Below are positions 1-6,575 of a stretch of DNA of 13,520 bases, piece by piece. The notes below the pieces were generated by a model. The model made no database searches. It was not told the DNA's origin and was given only the letters and a program-made list of their open reading frames with translations. The DNA is taken from assembly GCA_036490955.1 (NCBI GenBank), contig DASXCX010000026.1:1-13520 (forward strand), read 5' to 3'. Position numbers and translations under genes: made by a program. Numbering within the stretch: position 1 is the first letter of the stretch; every line of letters begins with the position of its first letter. The stretch is from CAIKMD01 sp036490955 (GTDB lineage Bacteria > Pseudomonadota > Alphaproteobacteria > ATCC43930 > CGMCC-115725).

Positions 1-671
1 ACGACGATGATCGCCGGCGTCAGCAGCGGCACGACGATGCGGATGAGCGTCTTGAGCGTCGAGGCGCCGGCGATCTGCGCCGCTTCCTCGATCGAGCCGT
101 CGAGGTTGCGGAAGGCCGGCGTCAGCAGCATCACCTTGACCGAAAGCGCGGTTGTCGTCAGATGCGCGAAGATGATGCCCCAGAAGGAATAGAGATTGAA
201 CGGCGCGCTCTCGGCGATCCCCCAATCGACCAGCCATTTATTGGCGAGACCGTAATTCGGATCGAAGAGCAAGAGCCAGCCTTGCGTCACGCCGAGCGCC
301 GGCAGGAAGAAAAGTATCCAGAAGCCGAATTCGAGCCAGCGTGCGAAGGGCAGATCGGTCCGCGCCAAGAGCCAGGCGATCGGGATCGCCGCCGGCAGCG
401 AGATGCCTTGCGTCGCGAATTGCACTTTCAGCGTGTTGAAGATGGCGGTGACGACATCGGCATCGGCGAAAGCCGAGCGCCACGTCGCCAGCCCCTGGCT
501 CTGGAAGACGCGCGACGGCAGCAGACTGTTGATCACCACCGCGAGGATTGGATAGAGCACAAGGAAAGCGAGGATAATCACCAGCGCGCCGACGAGCGTC
601 GCTTGCTTCGTGCCCGGCGCGAGCCGGCGGCGCGGCCGGTCGAGTTCAGGGGTCAGCGCCAACTGGGCCAT
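1..671 (-). CDS. ABC transporter permease, FbpB-like (partial, C-terminus beyond left edge)
   Basis: Inner-membrane permease of a binding-protein-dependent importer; about 223 N-terminal residues are present and the frame stays open off the left edge. After a charged, Arg-rich N-terminus come hydrophobic segments near residues 25-50, 73-103, 112-136 and 160-186. A classic EAA cytoplasmic loop follows (about 195-215, EEAAQIAGAS then IRIVVPLLTP), which contacts the ATPase. The long N-terminal part and the GWLLLFDPNYGL stretch resemble the first half of two-domain FbpB/ThiP-type permeases, but a single-domain permease is not excluded. The start is well fixed: an in-frame TAG lies three codons upstream and no other start codon lies between. 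It follows the Rieske oxygenase on the same strand after 108 bases, so it is probably the third gene of a leftward operon. The two FbpA-like binding proteins on the divergent arm are its likely partners (inference). No ATPase for it is visible. Confidence 0.9.
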   Translation of the reverse strand, partial: MAQLALTPELDRPRRRLAPGTKQATLVGALVIILAFLVLYPILAVVINSLLPSRVFQSQGLATWRSAFADADVVTAIFNTLKVQFATQGISLPAAIPIAWLLARTDLPFARWLEFGFWILFFLPALGVTQGWLLLFDPNYGLANKWLVDWGIAESAPFNLYSFWGIIFAHLTTTALSVKVMLLTPAFRNLDGSIEEAAQIAGASTLKTLIRIVVPLLTPAIIV

Positions 672-683
672 CGCACTATCCTA

Positions 684-703
684 GCGCGCCCGCTCCGGCG
701 CGC
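684..703 (-). other. Intercistronic GC-rich hairpin upstream of the permease
   Basis: A perfect 7-base stem (GCGCGCC / GGCGCGC) with a 6-base loop lies between the Rieske oxygenase stop and the permease start, ending 12 bases before the permease ATG. No U-run follows on the minus strand, so it is not a standard intrinsic terminator. It could stabilise the processed upstream message or dampen translation of the permease. Chance is also possible in DNA this GC-rich. Confidence 0.35.
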
Positions 704-779
704 GGCGTAAAATTTCAGCGGGCAGGCGCGATGCTATGGCGGGGCCTTAAACCGCTTGCGCCCGCGCTCGCCGTTTCCC

Positions 780-1985
780 TCAGGCGTTGTCGAGCGCGCT
801 CCAGAGCGATTTCGGCCGCGTCCAATCGCGCAGCGGCTTGCCGTTGGCGAACGCGGTCAGCTCCTGCTTCCACATGCGGCGCAGATGCGCGATGGCGAGA
901 TCGGTCTGGCCGAGCATCTCCTTATGCTGGCGCGTCGCCATCGGCCCGAGGCTCGATTGCACGACGCAATCCTGCACCGTCGTCAGGAAGCCCATGCCCG
1001 GCACCAGATCGGGATTTTCCTTGATGCTCTTGAAGTCGAGCTTGCCGGCGAGGATGTCGTTCGAGATCTGCGCCGTCTGACCGATCGGGCGCATGCCGGT
1101 CCGGCCCACCACCTTTTCGCGGAAGGCCGGGTCGTTCTTGTCGCCGAACGGATAGACGCGATAGTCGAAGCGGATGTGGTGCTCGTCATCCAACGGGATG
1201 CGCCAGCTGCGCGCGAAATTCCCCATGCTGGGATCCTTGCCCGGCGGGCCGGCCCATTCATGGGTGTTCGGCATGGTGAGATACATCGTGTCGTAATGAT
1301 CGGCGGTGTCGGACAGTCCGGGCACGAAGACCTTCACGCCGTATTCCGTCTCCTCGACATTGATGCAATCCGGCGTCTTGAAGTGAAAATGCCAATGCAG
1401 GAATTCGGTATGCGCGTAGTCGATCGAGTTCTCGAGCTGCGCCCAGTAATTCGCCGGCCAAATGTCGGTCGTCAGCCAGGCGAAATGCTCGTCGGTCTCG
1501 AATTCGGGTGCGCGCGGAAATTCCGGCGGCTCGCCCTCGCCGAGATAGGCGAAGACGAGGCCGAGATATTCGCGGGCCGGATAAGTGCGGATCTTCACCT
1601 TGTCGCAGAATGGCCGCGGCTCGGCCGGCTGTTTGGTGCATTGCCCGGTCTCGCCGTCGTAGAACCAGCCATGATAGGCGCATTGGATTTCGTCGCCTTT
1701 GACCCAGCCGACCGAAAGCTTGGCGCCGCGATGCGCGCAGCGCGGCTCGGTGACGTAGACCCTGCCGCTCTCGCCGCGGAAGACGGCGAAATCCTCGCTC
1801 ATGATACGGACCGGCTTGGCGCGGCCCTTCTCGATATCCTCGCCGCGCATGATCGGCTGCCAGAACGAGCGGAGATAGCGTCCGCCGATCGTATCGGGAC
1901 CGGTGCGCAGGAAATCGTGATAGGTGATCTCGACCTCGTCGCCGCGATTGTGTCCGATCGGCGATGTCTGCTCGTTGATGGTCAT
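780..1985 (-). CDS. Rieske [2Fe-2S] aromatic ring-hydroxylating oxygenase, alpha subunit
   Basis: A 401-residue cytoplasmic oxygenase that should use O2 and electrons from a partner reductase to hydroxylate or demethylate an organic, probably aromatic, substrate. The N-terminal Rieske domain has the full cluster motif: C83-x-H85, a 16-residue gap, then C102-x2-H105 (CAHRG and CAYHGW). The C-terminal catalytic domain has N186, D189, H192 and H197 in the D-x2-H-x4-H pattern, so H192 and H197 are the likely iron ligands. D339 in VQDCVVQSSLGP is the likely third ligand, and D189 the bridge to the Rieske cluster of the next subunit. Length and motifs fit the phthalate/vanillate O-demethylase-like group. 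GGAAAGGG sits about 8 bases before the ATG. It lies 30 bases after the hydrolase gene and is probably co-transcribed with it. No reductase or ferredoxin gene is visible, so electrons must come from elsewhere. The family call is firm; the substrate is unknown. Confidence 0.95.
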   Translation of the reverse strand: MTINEQTSPIGHNRGDEVEITYHDFLRTGPDTIGGRYLRSFWQPIMRGEDIEKGRAKPVRIMSEDFAVFRGESGRVYVTEPRCAHRGAKLSVGWVKGDEIQCAYHGWFYDGETGQCTKQPAEPRPFCDKVKIRTYPAREYLGLVFAYLGEGEPPEFPRAPEFETDEHFAWLTTDIWPANYWAQLENSIDYAHTEFLHWHFHFKTPDCINVEETEYGVKVFVPGLSDTADHYDTMYLTMPNTHEWAGPPGKDPSMGNFARSWRIPLDDEHHIRFDYRVYPFGDKNDPAFREKVVGRTGMRPIGQTAQISNDILAGKLDFKSIKENPDLVPGMGFLTTVQDCVVQSSLGPMATRQHKEMLGQTDLAIAHLRRMWKQELTAFANGKPLRDWTRPKSLWSALDNA

Positions 1986-2015
1986 GGGAAGACCCTTTCC
2001 GGCTAGCGAATGCGG

Positions 2016-2822
2016 TTAGGCCGCGCGCAGGAAATCGCCGACGAGGCGATGCATGCGCTCGGGTTGATCGTGCTGCGGCCAGTGACCGCAGCGGTGAAGC
2101 ACATGGAACTCGGCGCGCGGCAAACCGGCAAAGAGCAGTAGCCCGCGCTCGGCCGGGACCGATACATCGTTATTCCCCCAAACCAAGAGGCTCGATGCGC
2201 TGAGATCGTTCAGTTCGCCGTGGATTGCGCGCGGCCGGCCCGCGGCGCGGCGCTGGCGCTCGGCATCCTCGTTCTTGCCGGTGCTCATCGCAAAAAAAAG
2301 CCGCACCAGCGCATCACTGGGCGGATGGCTGACCAGCACCCGGCTCAACAAAGCGCGCGCCGCTTCGAGCGACGGCTTGTAGGCGTGAATGGCCTCGGCC
2401 TGCTTTTCGCCCGCTTCGGTGCGCGGCGCCGTGCCCGGCGGCGGCAGCACGCTGCTCGGCGTAATCACGAGCCGCTGAACGCGCGGATCGCGTTTGGCGA
2501 TCACGCAACCGATATAAGTGCCCATCGACGAGCCCCAGATCGCGCGCGGTGCCTGGCCGGTGACCGCGATGAAGGCCTCGACATGCGCGATACGTGCCTC
2601 GATGGTGAAATCCGGCGGATTGTCGGTCAGGCCGAAGCCGGCGAGATCGGGCGCATAGACGGTGTAACCCGCGGCGGCGAAACGATCGATATTGCCGCCG
2701 AACTCGACCTCGGCCGAGGAACCGGGAAGCTGGCCATGCAGCATAAAGAGCGCCGGTCCGCTTCCCGCCTGCCAATAATGCGTTTTGAGCCCGCCAACGC
2801 TTGCGAAGCGCTGTTCCGCCAT
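2016..2822 (-). CDS. Alpha/beta-fold hydrolase
   Basis: A 268-residue cytoplasmic hydrolase of the alpha/beta fold. The oxyanion-hole motif HGQLPGSS is at residues 29-36. The nucleophile elbow is G97-S-S99-M-G101, making S99 the likely catalytic serine. The acid is D219 (WGNNDVSVP) and the histidine is H247 (CGHWPQHDQPE), so the triad is complete. The fold and order resemble meta-cleavage product hydrolases and esterases of the MhpC/BphD group. Ester or C-C bond cleavage is therefore possible, and the reaction cannot be fixed. An in-frame GTG at 2834 could extend the protein by four residues. I prefer the ATG at 2822 because AAGGGTGGGACGGG lies just before it, while the GTG would have almost no leader from the predicted promoter. 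It is the first gene of the leftward operon with the Rieske oxygenase, suggesting a role in the same pathway. Confidence 0.9.
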   Translation of the reverse strand: MAEQRFASVGGLKTHYWQAGSGPALFMLHGQLPGSSAEVEFGGNIDRFAAAGYTVYAPDLAGFGLTDNPPDFTIEARIAHVEAFIAVTGQAPRAIWGSSMGTYIGCVIAKRDPRVQRLVITPSSVLPPPGTAPRTEAGEKQAEAIHAYKPSLEAARALLSRVLVSHPPSDALVRLFFAMSTGKNEDAERQRRAAGRPRAIHGELNDLSASSLLVWGNNDVSVPAERGLLLFAGLPRAEFHVLHRCGHWPQHDQPERMHRLVGDFLRAA

Positions 2823-2844
2823 CGCCCGTCCCACCCTTGGCCGA

Positions 2845-2873
2845 TTCCTAGTACATCGATGTTGTCATGACAA
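2845..2873 (-). promoter_or_regulatory. Candidate sigma-70-like promoter for the hydrolase-Rieske-permease operon
   Basis: The minus-strand copy of TTGTCA (2873 down to 2868), supplied by the other half of the palindrome, is followed after 17 bases by TAGGAA (2850 down to 2845), a weak -10. A transcript from here would begin about 16 bases before the hydrolase ATG at 2822. Confidence 0.3.
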
Positions 2874-2878
2874 CATCG
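2857..2878. promoter_or_regulatory. Perfect 22-base palindrome, probable operator of the divergent promoters
   Basis: Half-site CGATGTTGTCA is followed directly by its exact reverse complement TGACAACATCG, centred between 2867 and 2868. It lies in the 120-base gap between the divergent hydrolase and binding-protein genes. The TTGTC-A/T-GACAA core resembles operators bound by GntR-family regulators of the FadR/FCD type, but this assignment is by analogy only. No regulator gene is present in the window. Confidence 0.7.
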
Positions 2879-2890
2879 TTTCATTAGAGT
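2862..2890 (+). promoter_or_regulatory. Candidate sigma-70-like promoter for the tandem binding-protein genes
   Basis: TTGTCA (2862-2867) matches the -35 consensus at five of six positions. It is followed after exactly 17 bases by TAGAGT (2885-2890), four of six for -10. The -35 lies inside the palindrome, so a bound regulator would block it. The first gene starts at 2943 with AAGGGAGG at 2931-2938. Confidence 0.45.
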
Positions 2891-2942
2891 TCTCGGCAAC
2901 AAACAAACACGCCCATGCGCGGTACGGATAAAGGGAGGACGC

Positions 2943-4067
2943 ATGACCCGGAAAATCGGCTGGTTGCGCTGGTTCGGTGCCGTCCTCGACGCGAGCATCG
3001 CCTTGGCGATCGGCGTGTCTCCCGTCGCGGCGCAGGACTGGAAAGCCGAATTCCAGAAGATCGTCGATGCCGCCGGTCAGGAAGGCACGCTGATTTTCTA
3101 CTCGCAGCCCAACAAGGCGGCGCAGGATTTCATCCTGCGCGAATTCCCGAAAGCCTACCCGAAGATCAAGGTCTCGCTCTTGGCCATGGGCGGCGCCGAA
3201 TTCATCGCGCGCATCAAGACCGAGCGCGGCGCCGGCAAATACCTTTGGGACGTCGCGCTGGCCGGGCCACCGGTCGGCTACGTTTTAGCGCATGCCGATA
3301 TCCTCGATCCGGTGATGCCCGAATTCATGGATCCGGAGGTCAAGAATCCCGATCTCTGGGGCGGCTGGCAGAACGCTTTCACCGATGACGCCGGCAAATA
3401 CGAATTCGCGATCGCGAATTTCATCGCCGGCCCGTGGTACGACGCGTTGAAAATCCCGCCCGAAAAGGTCGAGAAGCTCGGCCTCAAGCTGATGCTCGAT
3501 CCGAGCGTCAAAGGTAAGATCGCGTGGCACGATCCTTCCGTTCAAGGCGCCGGCCAGCCCTATACGCTGTTGCTGCGTGCCAAGCTCGGCGATGACGGGC
3601 TGAAGCAGATCATCACCGGGCAGCAACCGCAATTTTATAAAGACCAGTTCCAAGTCGTCGAGGCGATGGCGCGGGGCACCGCCTGGATCGGCATCGGTCC
3701 GCCGGTGCGTGCGCTGATTGCGCCTTATGTGCAAGCCGGCGTGAAGACCGATATCCGCAATTTCGGCCCGACGCCCGATCTGGCGCTGCAGGAAATCGGC
3801 GGCTCCGGCCTCTTCCTCTTCAAGGACCGGCCACATCCCAATGCAACGCGCGTCTTCATCAACTGGCTGCTGACCAAGGACGTGCAATACGGGCTGGCGA
3901 GGGCCACCGAACAGGCCTCGCGCCGGCTCGACGTGCCCCTGATGACGGCGCCGGACGAGACGCCGATCAAAGGCGCGACCTATCTCCAGCCGCAGCGTGA
4001 AGATGCGACCGAGGCGCTGCAATCGGCGCTCGCGCTCGCGGCAGAAGACCGCAAGCTCGCGAAATGA
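2943..4067 (+). CDS. ABC transporter substrate-binding protein, FbpA-like (copy 1)
   Basis: A 374-residue periplasmic binding protein. A signal peptide ends near SPVAA-QDW, with cleavage after about residue 30; its hydrophobic core is residues 17-28 and an unusual Asp lies at 16. The mature part follows the pattern of the Fe3+/thiamine/2-aminoethylphosphonate binding-protein class: EGTLIFYSQP at the first strand, then ERGAGKYLWDVALAGPP, KIAWHDPS, GIGPPVRAL, and FKDRPHPNATRVFINWLL near the C-terminus. No adjacent Tyr-Tyr pair, the iron-binding signature of FbpA, is visible, so an organic ligand seems more likely than free iron (inference). AAGGGAGG 4 bases before the ATG is a strong ribosome site. 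The stop overlaps the start of the next gene by ATGA, so the two are translationally coupled. Its likely partner permease is the FbpB-like protein on the divergent arm. Family call sure, ligand unknown. Confidence 0.93.
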   Translation: MTRKIGWLRWFGAVLDASIALAIGVSPVAAQDWKAEFQKIVDAAGQEGTLIFYSQPNKAAQDFILREFPKAYPKIKVSLLAMGGAEFIARIKTERGAGKYLWDVALAGPPVGYVLAHADILDPVMPEFMDPEVKNPDLWGGWQNAFTDDAGKYEFAIANFIAGPWYDALKIPPEKVEKLGLKLMLDPSVKGKIAWHDPSVQGAGQPYTLLLRAKLGDDGLKQIITGQQPQFYKDQFQVVEAMARGTAWIGIGPPVRALIAPYVQAGVKTDIRNFGPTPDLALQEIGGSGLFLFKDRPHPNATRVFINWLLTKDVQYGLARATEQASRRLDVPLMTAPDETPIKGATYLQPQREDATEALQSALALAAEDRKLAK

Positions 4068-5167
4068 TGCGCCGCGCTTTCGCCGCGGTGTTCGTCGTGT
4101 TGCTGGCGCTCGCCGCCGGACCGGCGGCTGCCCAGGATTGGCACGCCGAATGGCAAAAGACGGTCGATGCCGCCAATGCCGAAGGCAGCCTCATCCTTTA
4201 TTCGCAGCCCAATCAGGACGCGCGCAATTTCATCCTCAACGAATTCGCGAAAGCTTACCCGAAGATCAAGGTCTCGCTCTCGGTACTCGATTCGCCGGAA
4301 TTCGTCACTCGCATCCGCACCGAGCGCGGTGCCGGGAAATATCTTTGGGATGTGGCTCTCGCCGGACCGCCCGGCGGCATCATCCTGTCGCATGACGGCA
4401 TCCTCGACCCGGTCCTGCCGGAGATCCTCGATCCCGAGACCAAGAGCCCCGATCTCTGGGGCGGCTGGCACGGCGCCTTCATGGATACGGCGGGCGAATA
4501 CGTCTTCGCCATGGCGAAGTTCATCGCCGGGCCCTGGTACAACGCGCTGAAAATCCCGCAAGAGAAAGTCGCGAGCGAAGGACTGAAGCTGCTGCTCGAT
4601 CCGAGCCTCAAGGGGAAGATCGCCTGGCACGATCCGACCTTGTCAGGCTCCGGCACATCCTATGCCTATTTGTTGCGCGTGAAGCTTGGCGACGACTTGT
4701 TCAAAACACTGATCCTCGATCAGAAGATCGATTTCGTGCCGCAGCAATTCCAGGTCGTCGACGCGATGGCGCGCGGGACCGCCTCCGTCGGCATCGGGCC
4801 ACCGGTACGCTCGTTGATGGGGACCTACACCAAAGCCGGCGTCAAAACCGATATACGCTCCTTCGGCAACACCCCCGACGACAATCTCGAGGCAATCGGC
4901 GGCGGCGCGCTTTTCGTCTTCAAGGATCGGCCGCATCCCAATGCGACGCGCGTCTTCGTCAACTGGCTCCTCGGCAAGGACGTGCAATACGGCATGGCGA
5001 AGACGACCCAGCAGGCCTCACGCCGCCAAGATGTGCCGATCACCACCCAGCCCGACGAGACACCGATCAAAGGCGCGGAATACGTCCAACCGCAACGCGA
5101 GGACGTCGCCCCGGCGGTGCGGCAGACGGTTCAGTTCGTCACGGAACTGCGCAAAGGGGGGAAGTGA
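4064..5167 (+). CDS. ABC transporter substrate-binding protein, FbpA-like (copy 2, tandem paralogue)
   Basis: A 367-residue periplasmic binding protein with a signal peptide ending near GPAAA-QDW. It aligns with the preceding protein over its whole mature length with no large gap, at roughly 65 percent identity by eye. Shared blocks include YSQPN, KAYPKIKVSL, TERGAGKYLWDVALAGPP, PDLWGGW, GKIAWHDP, GIGPPVR and FKDRPHPNATRVF. The pair therefore arose by tandem duplication. Divergence is concentrated around residues 80-115 and 200-250, regions that could set ligand preference. It also lacks a Tyr-Tyr iron motif. The start is ATGATG overlapping the upstream stop; the second ATG at 4067 is equally possible. 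No independent ribosome site is seen, so translation probably depends on coupling to the upstream gene. Confidence 0.93.
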   Translation: MMRRAFAAVFVVLLALAAGPAAAQDWHAEWQKTVDAANAEGSLILYSQPNQDARNFILNEFAKAYPKIKVSLSVLDSPEFVTRIRTERGAGKYLWDVALAGPPGGIILSHDGILDPVLPEILDPETKSPDLWGGWHGAFMDTAGEYVFAMAKFIAGPWYNALKIPQEKVASEGLKLLLDPSLKGKIAWHDPTLSGSGTSYAYLLRVKLGDDLFKTLILDQKIDFVPQQFQVVDAMARGTASVGIGPPVRSLMGTYTKAGVKTDIRSFGNTPDDNLEAIGGGALFVFKDRPHPNATRVFVNWLLGKDVQYGMAKTTQQASRRQDVPITTQPDETPIKGAEYVQPQREDVAPAVRQTVQFVTELRKGGK

Positions 5168-5176
5168 GCGCGCTCA
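5165..5176. other. 12-base palindrome formed by two convergent stop codons
   Basis: TGAGCGCGCTCA is its own reverse complement. Its left end is the TGA of the second binding protein and its right end is the TGA of the minus-strand YkgJ-like gene, leaving only 6 bases between the two coding regions. It has no loop and no T-run, so I do not call it a terminator. Confidence 0.6.
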
Positions 5177-5593
5177 GGCCCCTGCGCGCGCGCGATGCGA
5201 CTTCGGCTTGCGCAACTTGCGGCCTTCGGCCTCGGCTTCGGCCTTCTCGGCCTCGCGTAGCTTCTTGGTGCTCAGCTGCGCGAAACGCGCGAAATCATAG
5301 ACCGTCTTGTCGTCCTGATCCCAGCAGACATAGCCGCGGCAGGGCGTCGGCCGTGCCGCGTAGACTGTGCAATTGTGATCGGGGCCTAGGAACTGGCAGG
5401 TCTCATGCTCGTCCTTCAGCCACATCTTGCCGGCGCGGGTGATTTGGACGAGATGCTTCTCTTTGAACTCGCCCGGGGTCAGACCGAGATGCTTGGCCAG
5501 ACGTGCGACATCGTAATTGCTCATCTCGACATAGCCGGCCATCTTGCAGCACATCGCGCATTTCGAACATTCGAGCGGCGGAGAACTCGCCAT
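5174..5593 (-). CDS. YkgJ-family cysteine-cluster protein (putative zinc/iron-chelating domain)
   Basis: A 139-residue cytoplasmic protein with the CxxCxxCC cluster at C9, C12, C15 and C16. Further cysteines lie at C66 (HETCQFL), C75 (HNCTVY), C85 (TPCRGY) and C90 (VCWD). This eight-cysteine pattern, with YxxRPxxCR between clusters, is the mark of the YkgJ / UPF0153 family, thought to bind zinc or an Fe-S cluster; its biochemical role is not established. The last 30 residues are a Lys/Arg/Glu/Ala-rich tail that looks like an added helical or disordered extension. GAGG sits 7 bases before the ATG. It is divergent from the N-demethylase-like gene with a 64-base gap, and convergent with the upstream binding protein with 6 bases between. 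Functional links to either neighbour are not shown by the sequence. Confidence 0.9.
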   Translation of the reverse strand: MASSPPLECSKCAMCCKMAGYVEMSNYDVARLAKHLGLTPGEFKEKHLVQITRAGKMWLKDEHETCQFLGPDHNCTVYAARPTPCRGYVCWDQDDKTVYDFARFAQLSTKKLREAEKAEAEAEGRKLRKPKSHRARAGA

Positions 5594-5657
5594 AAAGCAC
5601 CTCGTCAGATAATCGCGTATCTATATCGCTTTACCTTGCCATGCTAAACCCCCAACG

Positions 5658-6575
5658 ATGAGCGAAGCACGAGAATCCACAGGAAATACGCTCTTTGATG
5701 GCGGACGCTATCGTTTGGCCATGGGACTGACGCCGCTGAGCGAAGCAGAGTGGCTCGTACCCGATGCTTTCCTGTGCGAAACATTGGCCGAGAAGCGCAA
5801 ATTGCTCGCGACTCGGCACGAATTTGTGTTTAGCGCTTTGCCCGAAGCGAGCGGACCCTCGGTCGAGCTGCTGCGATCATTGGCCGAGCATTTGGCGCGC
5901 CGCTTCCCGAGTCTCTATCGCTTCGACTCGGAGCGTTGCCTCTATAACGCCGCCAGCCGCGAAACATGGGACATCGACGTGCCGCCGCTCCATCCGCTCG
6001 ATGTTGCCGGCAGGCTGGTGGCCGAGGATCTCTGCCTGCTGCAAGCGAGCGATGAAGGCTATCGCCTGATCGGCGCGTCGCTCTGCTTCCCCAATCGCTG
6101 GCGACTCGAAGAGAAGATCGGCCAGCCGCTCGACTTCATCCATGTGCCCGTGCCCGGCTTCGCGCCCGCTCTGGCCCGGCCGGTCCAGCATTTCTTCGCC
6201 GCGCTGAAGCCCGACCGCATCCTCGCGCGCGTCAATTGGGGAATCGCCGACGACCCGGCGCGCTTCCAGCCGGTGGGCCGCGAGGCCGCCACAACGATCA
6301 CCACAGCGAACGCCGGATCGGCGCTTTATCTTCGCGTCGAGCGCCAGACCTTGCGCCGCCTGCAAGAGAGCAGTGCCGTGCTTTTCACGATTCGCACCGA
6401 GATCACGCCGCTCGAGCGAGTGATCGCGACGCGCGACGATGCCATCGATCTTGCCGGCGCGATCCGCGATATGAGCCCGGCGATGCTGGACTACAAACAC
6501 CTCACCGTGGTCGCACCGGCGCTGCTCGCTTGGCTCGATACGCGGCAAGAAGCGACGATGAAAACCGGTCAGTGA
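5658..6575 (+). CDS. DUF3445 protein, heme-dependent oxidative N-demethylase alpha-subunit-like
   Basis: A 305-residue protein matching the DUF3445 / HODM_asu-like family (PF11927 by recall). The founding member is the heme-binding subunit of a bacterial oxidative N-demethylase for secondary or tertiary amines. Family-like blocks appear in order: YRLAMGLTPL near 18-27, VAEDLCLL at 121-128, CFPNRWRLEEKIG at 143-155, IHVPVPGF at 161-168, RVNWGI at 191-196, ERQTLRRLQES at 228-238 and FTIRTEITPL at 243-252. There is no signal peptide or membrane segment, so it is cytoplasmic. Length is normal for the family. The characterised enzyme works with reductase and other subunits; none is encoded nearby, so this is an orphan copy. 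The ATG at 5658 has no strong ribosome site, but no better start is in frame. Its end overlaps the convergent ABC exporter gene by 7 bases. Family call good; amine substrate unproven. Confidence 0.85.
   Translation: MSEARESTGNTLFDGGRYRLAMGLTPLSEAEWLVPDAFLCETLAEKRKLLATRHEFVFSALPEASGPSVELLRSLAEHLARRFPSLYRFDSERCLYNAASRETWDIDVPPLHPLDVAGRLVAEDLCLLQASDEGYRLIGASLCFPNRWRLEEKIGQPLDFIHVPVPGFAPALARPVQHFFAALKPDRILARVNWGIADDPARFQPVGREAATTITTANAGSALYLRVERQTLRRLQESSAVLFTIRTEITPLERVIATRDDAIDLAGAIRDMSPAMLDYKHLTVVAPALLAWLDTRQEATMKTGQ

Noticed and set aside
756..2006. A 416-codon open frame on the plus strand
   Set aside because: It lies opposite the Rieske oxygenase gene, whose iron-sulfur and iron ligands are all intact. 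Long antisense frames are expected in GC-rich DNA, and the translation shows no recognisable domain.
2943..5167. Tandem binding proteins as a ferric iron uptake system
   Set aside because: The family resemblance to FbpA is real, but there is no Tyr-Tyr motif and the neighbours are an oxygenase and a hydrolase, so iron was not assigned as the ligand.
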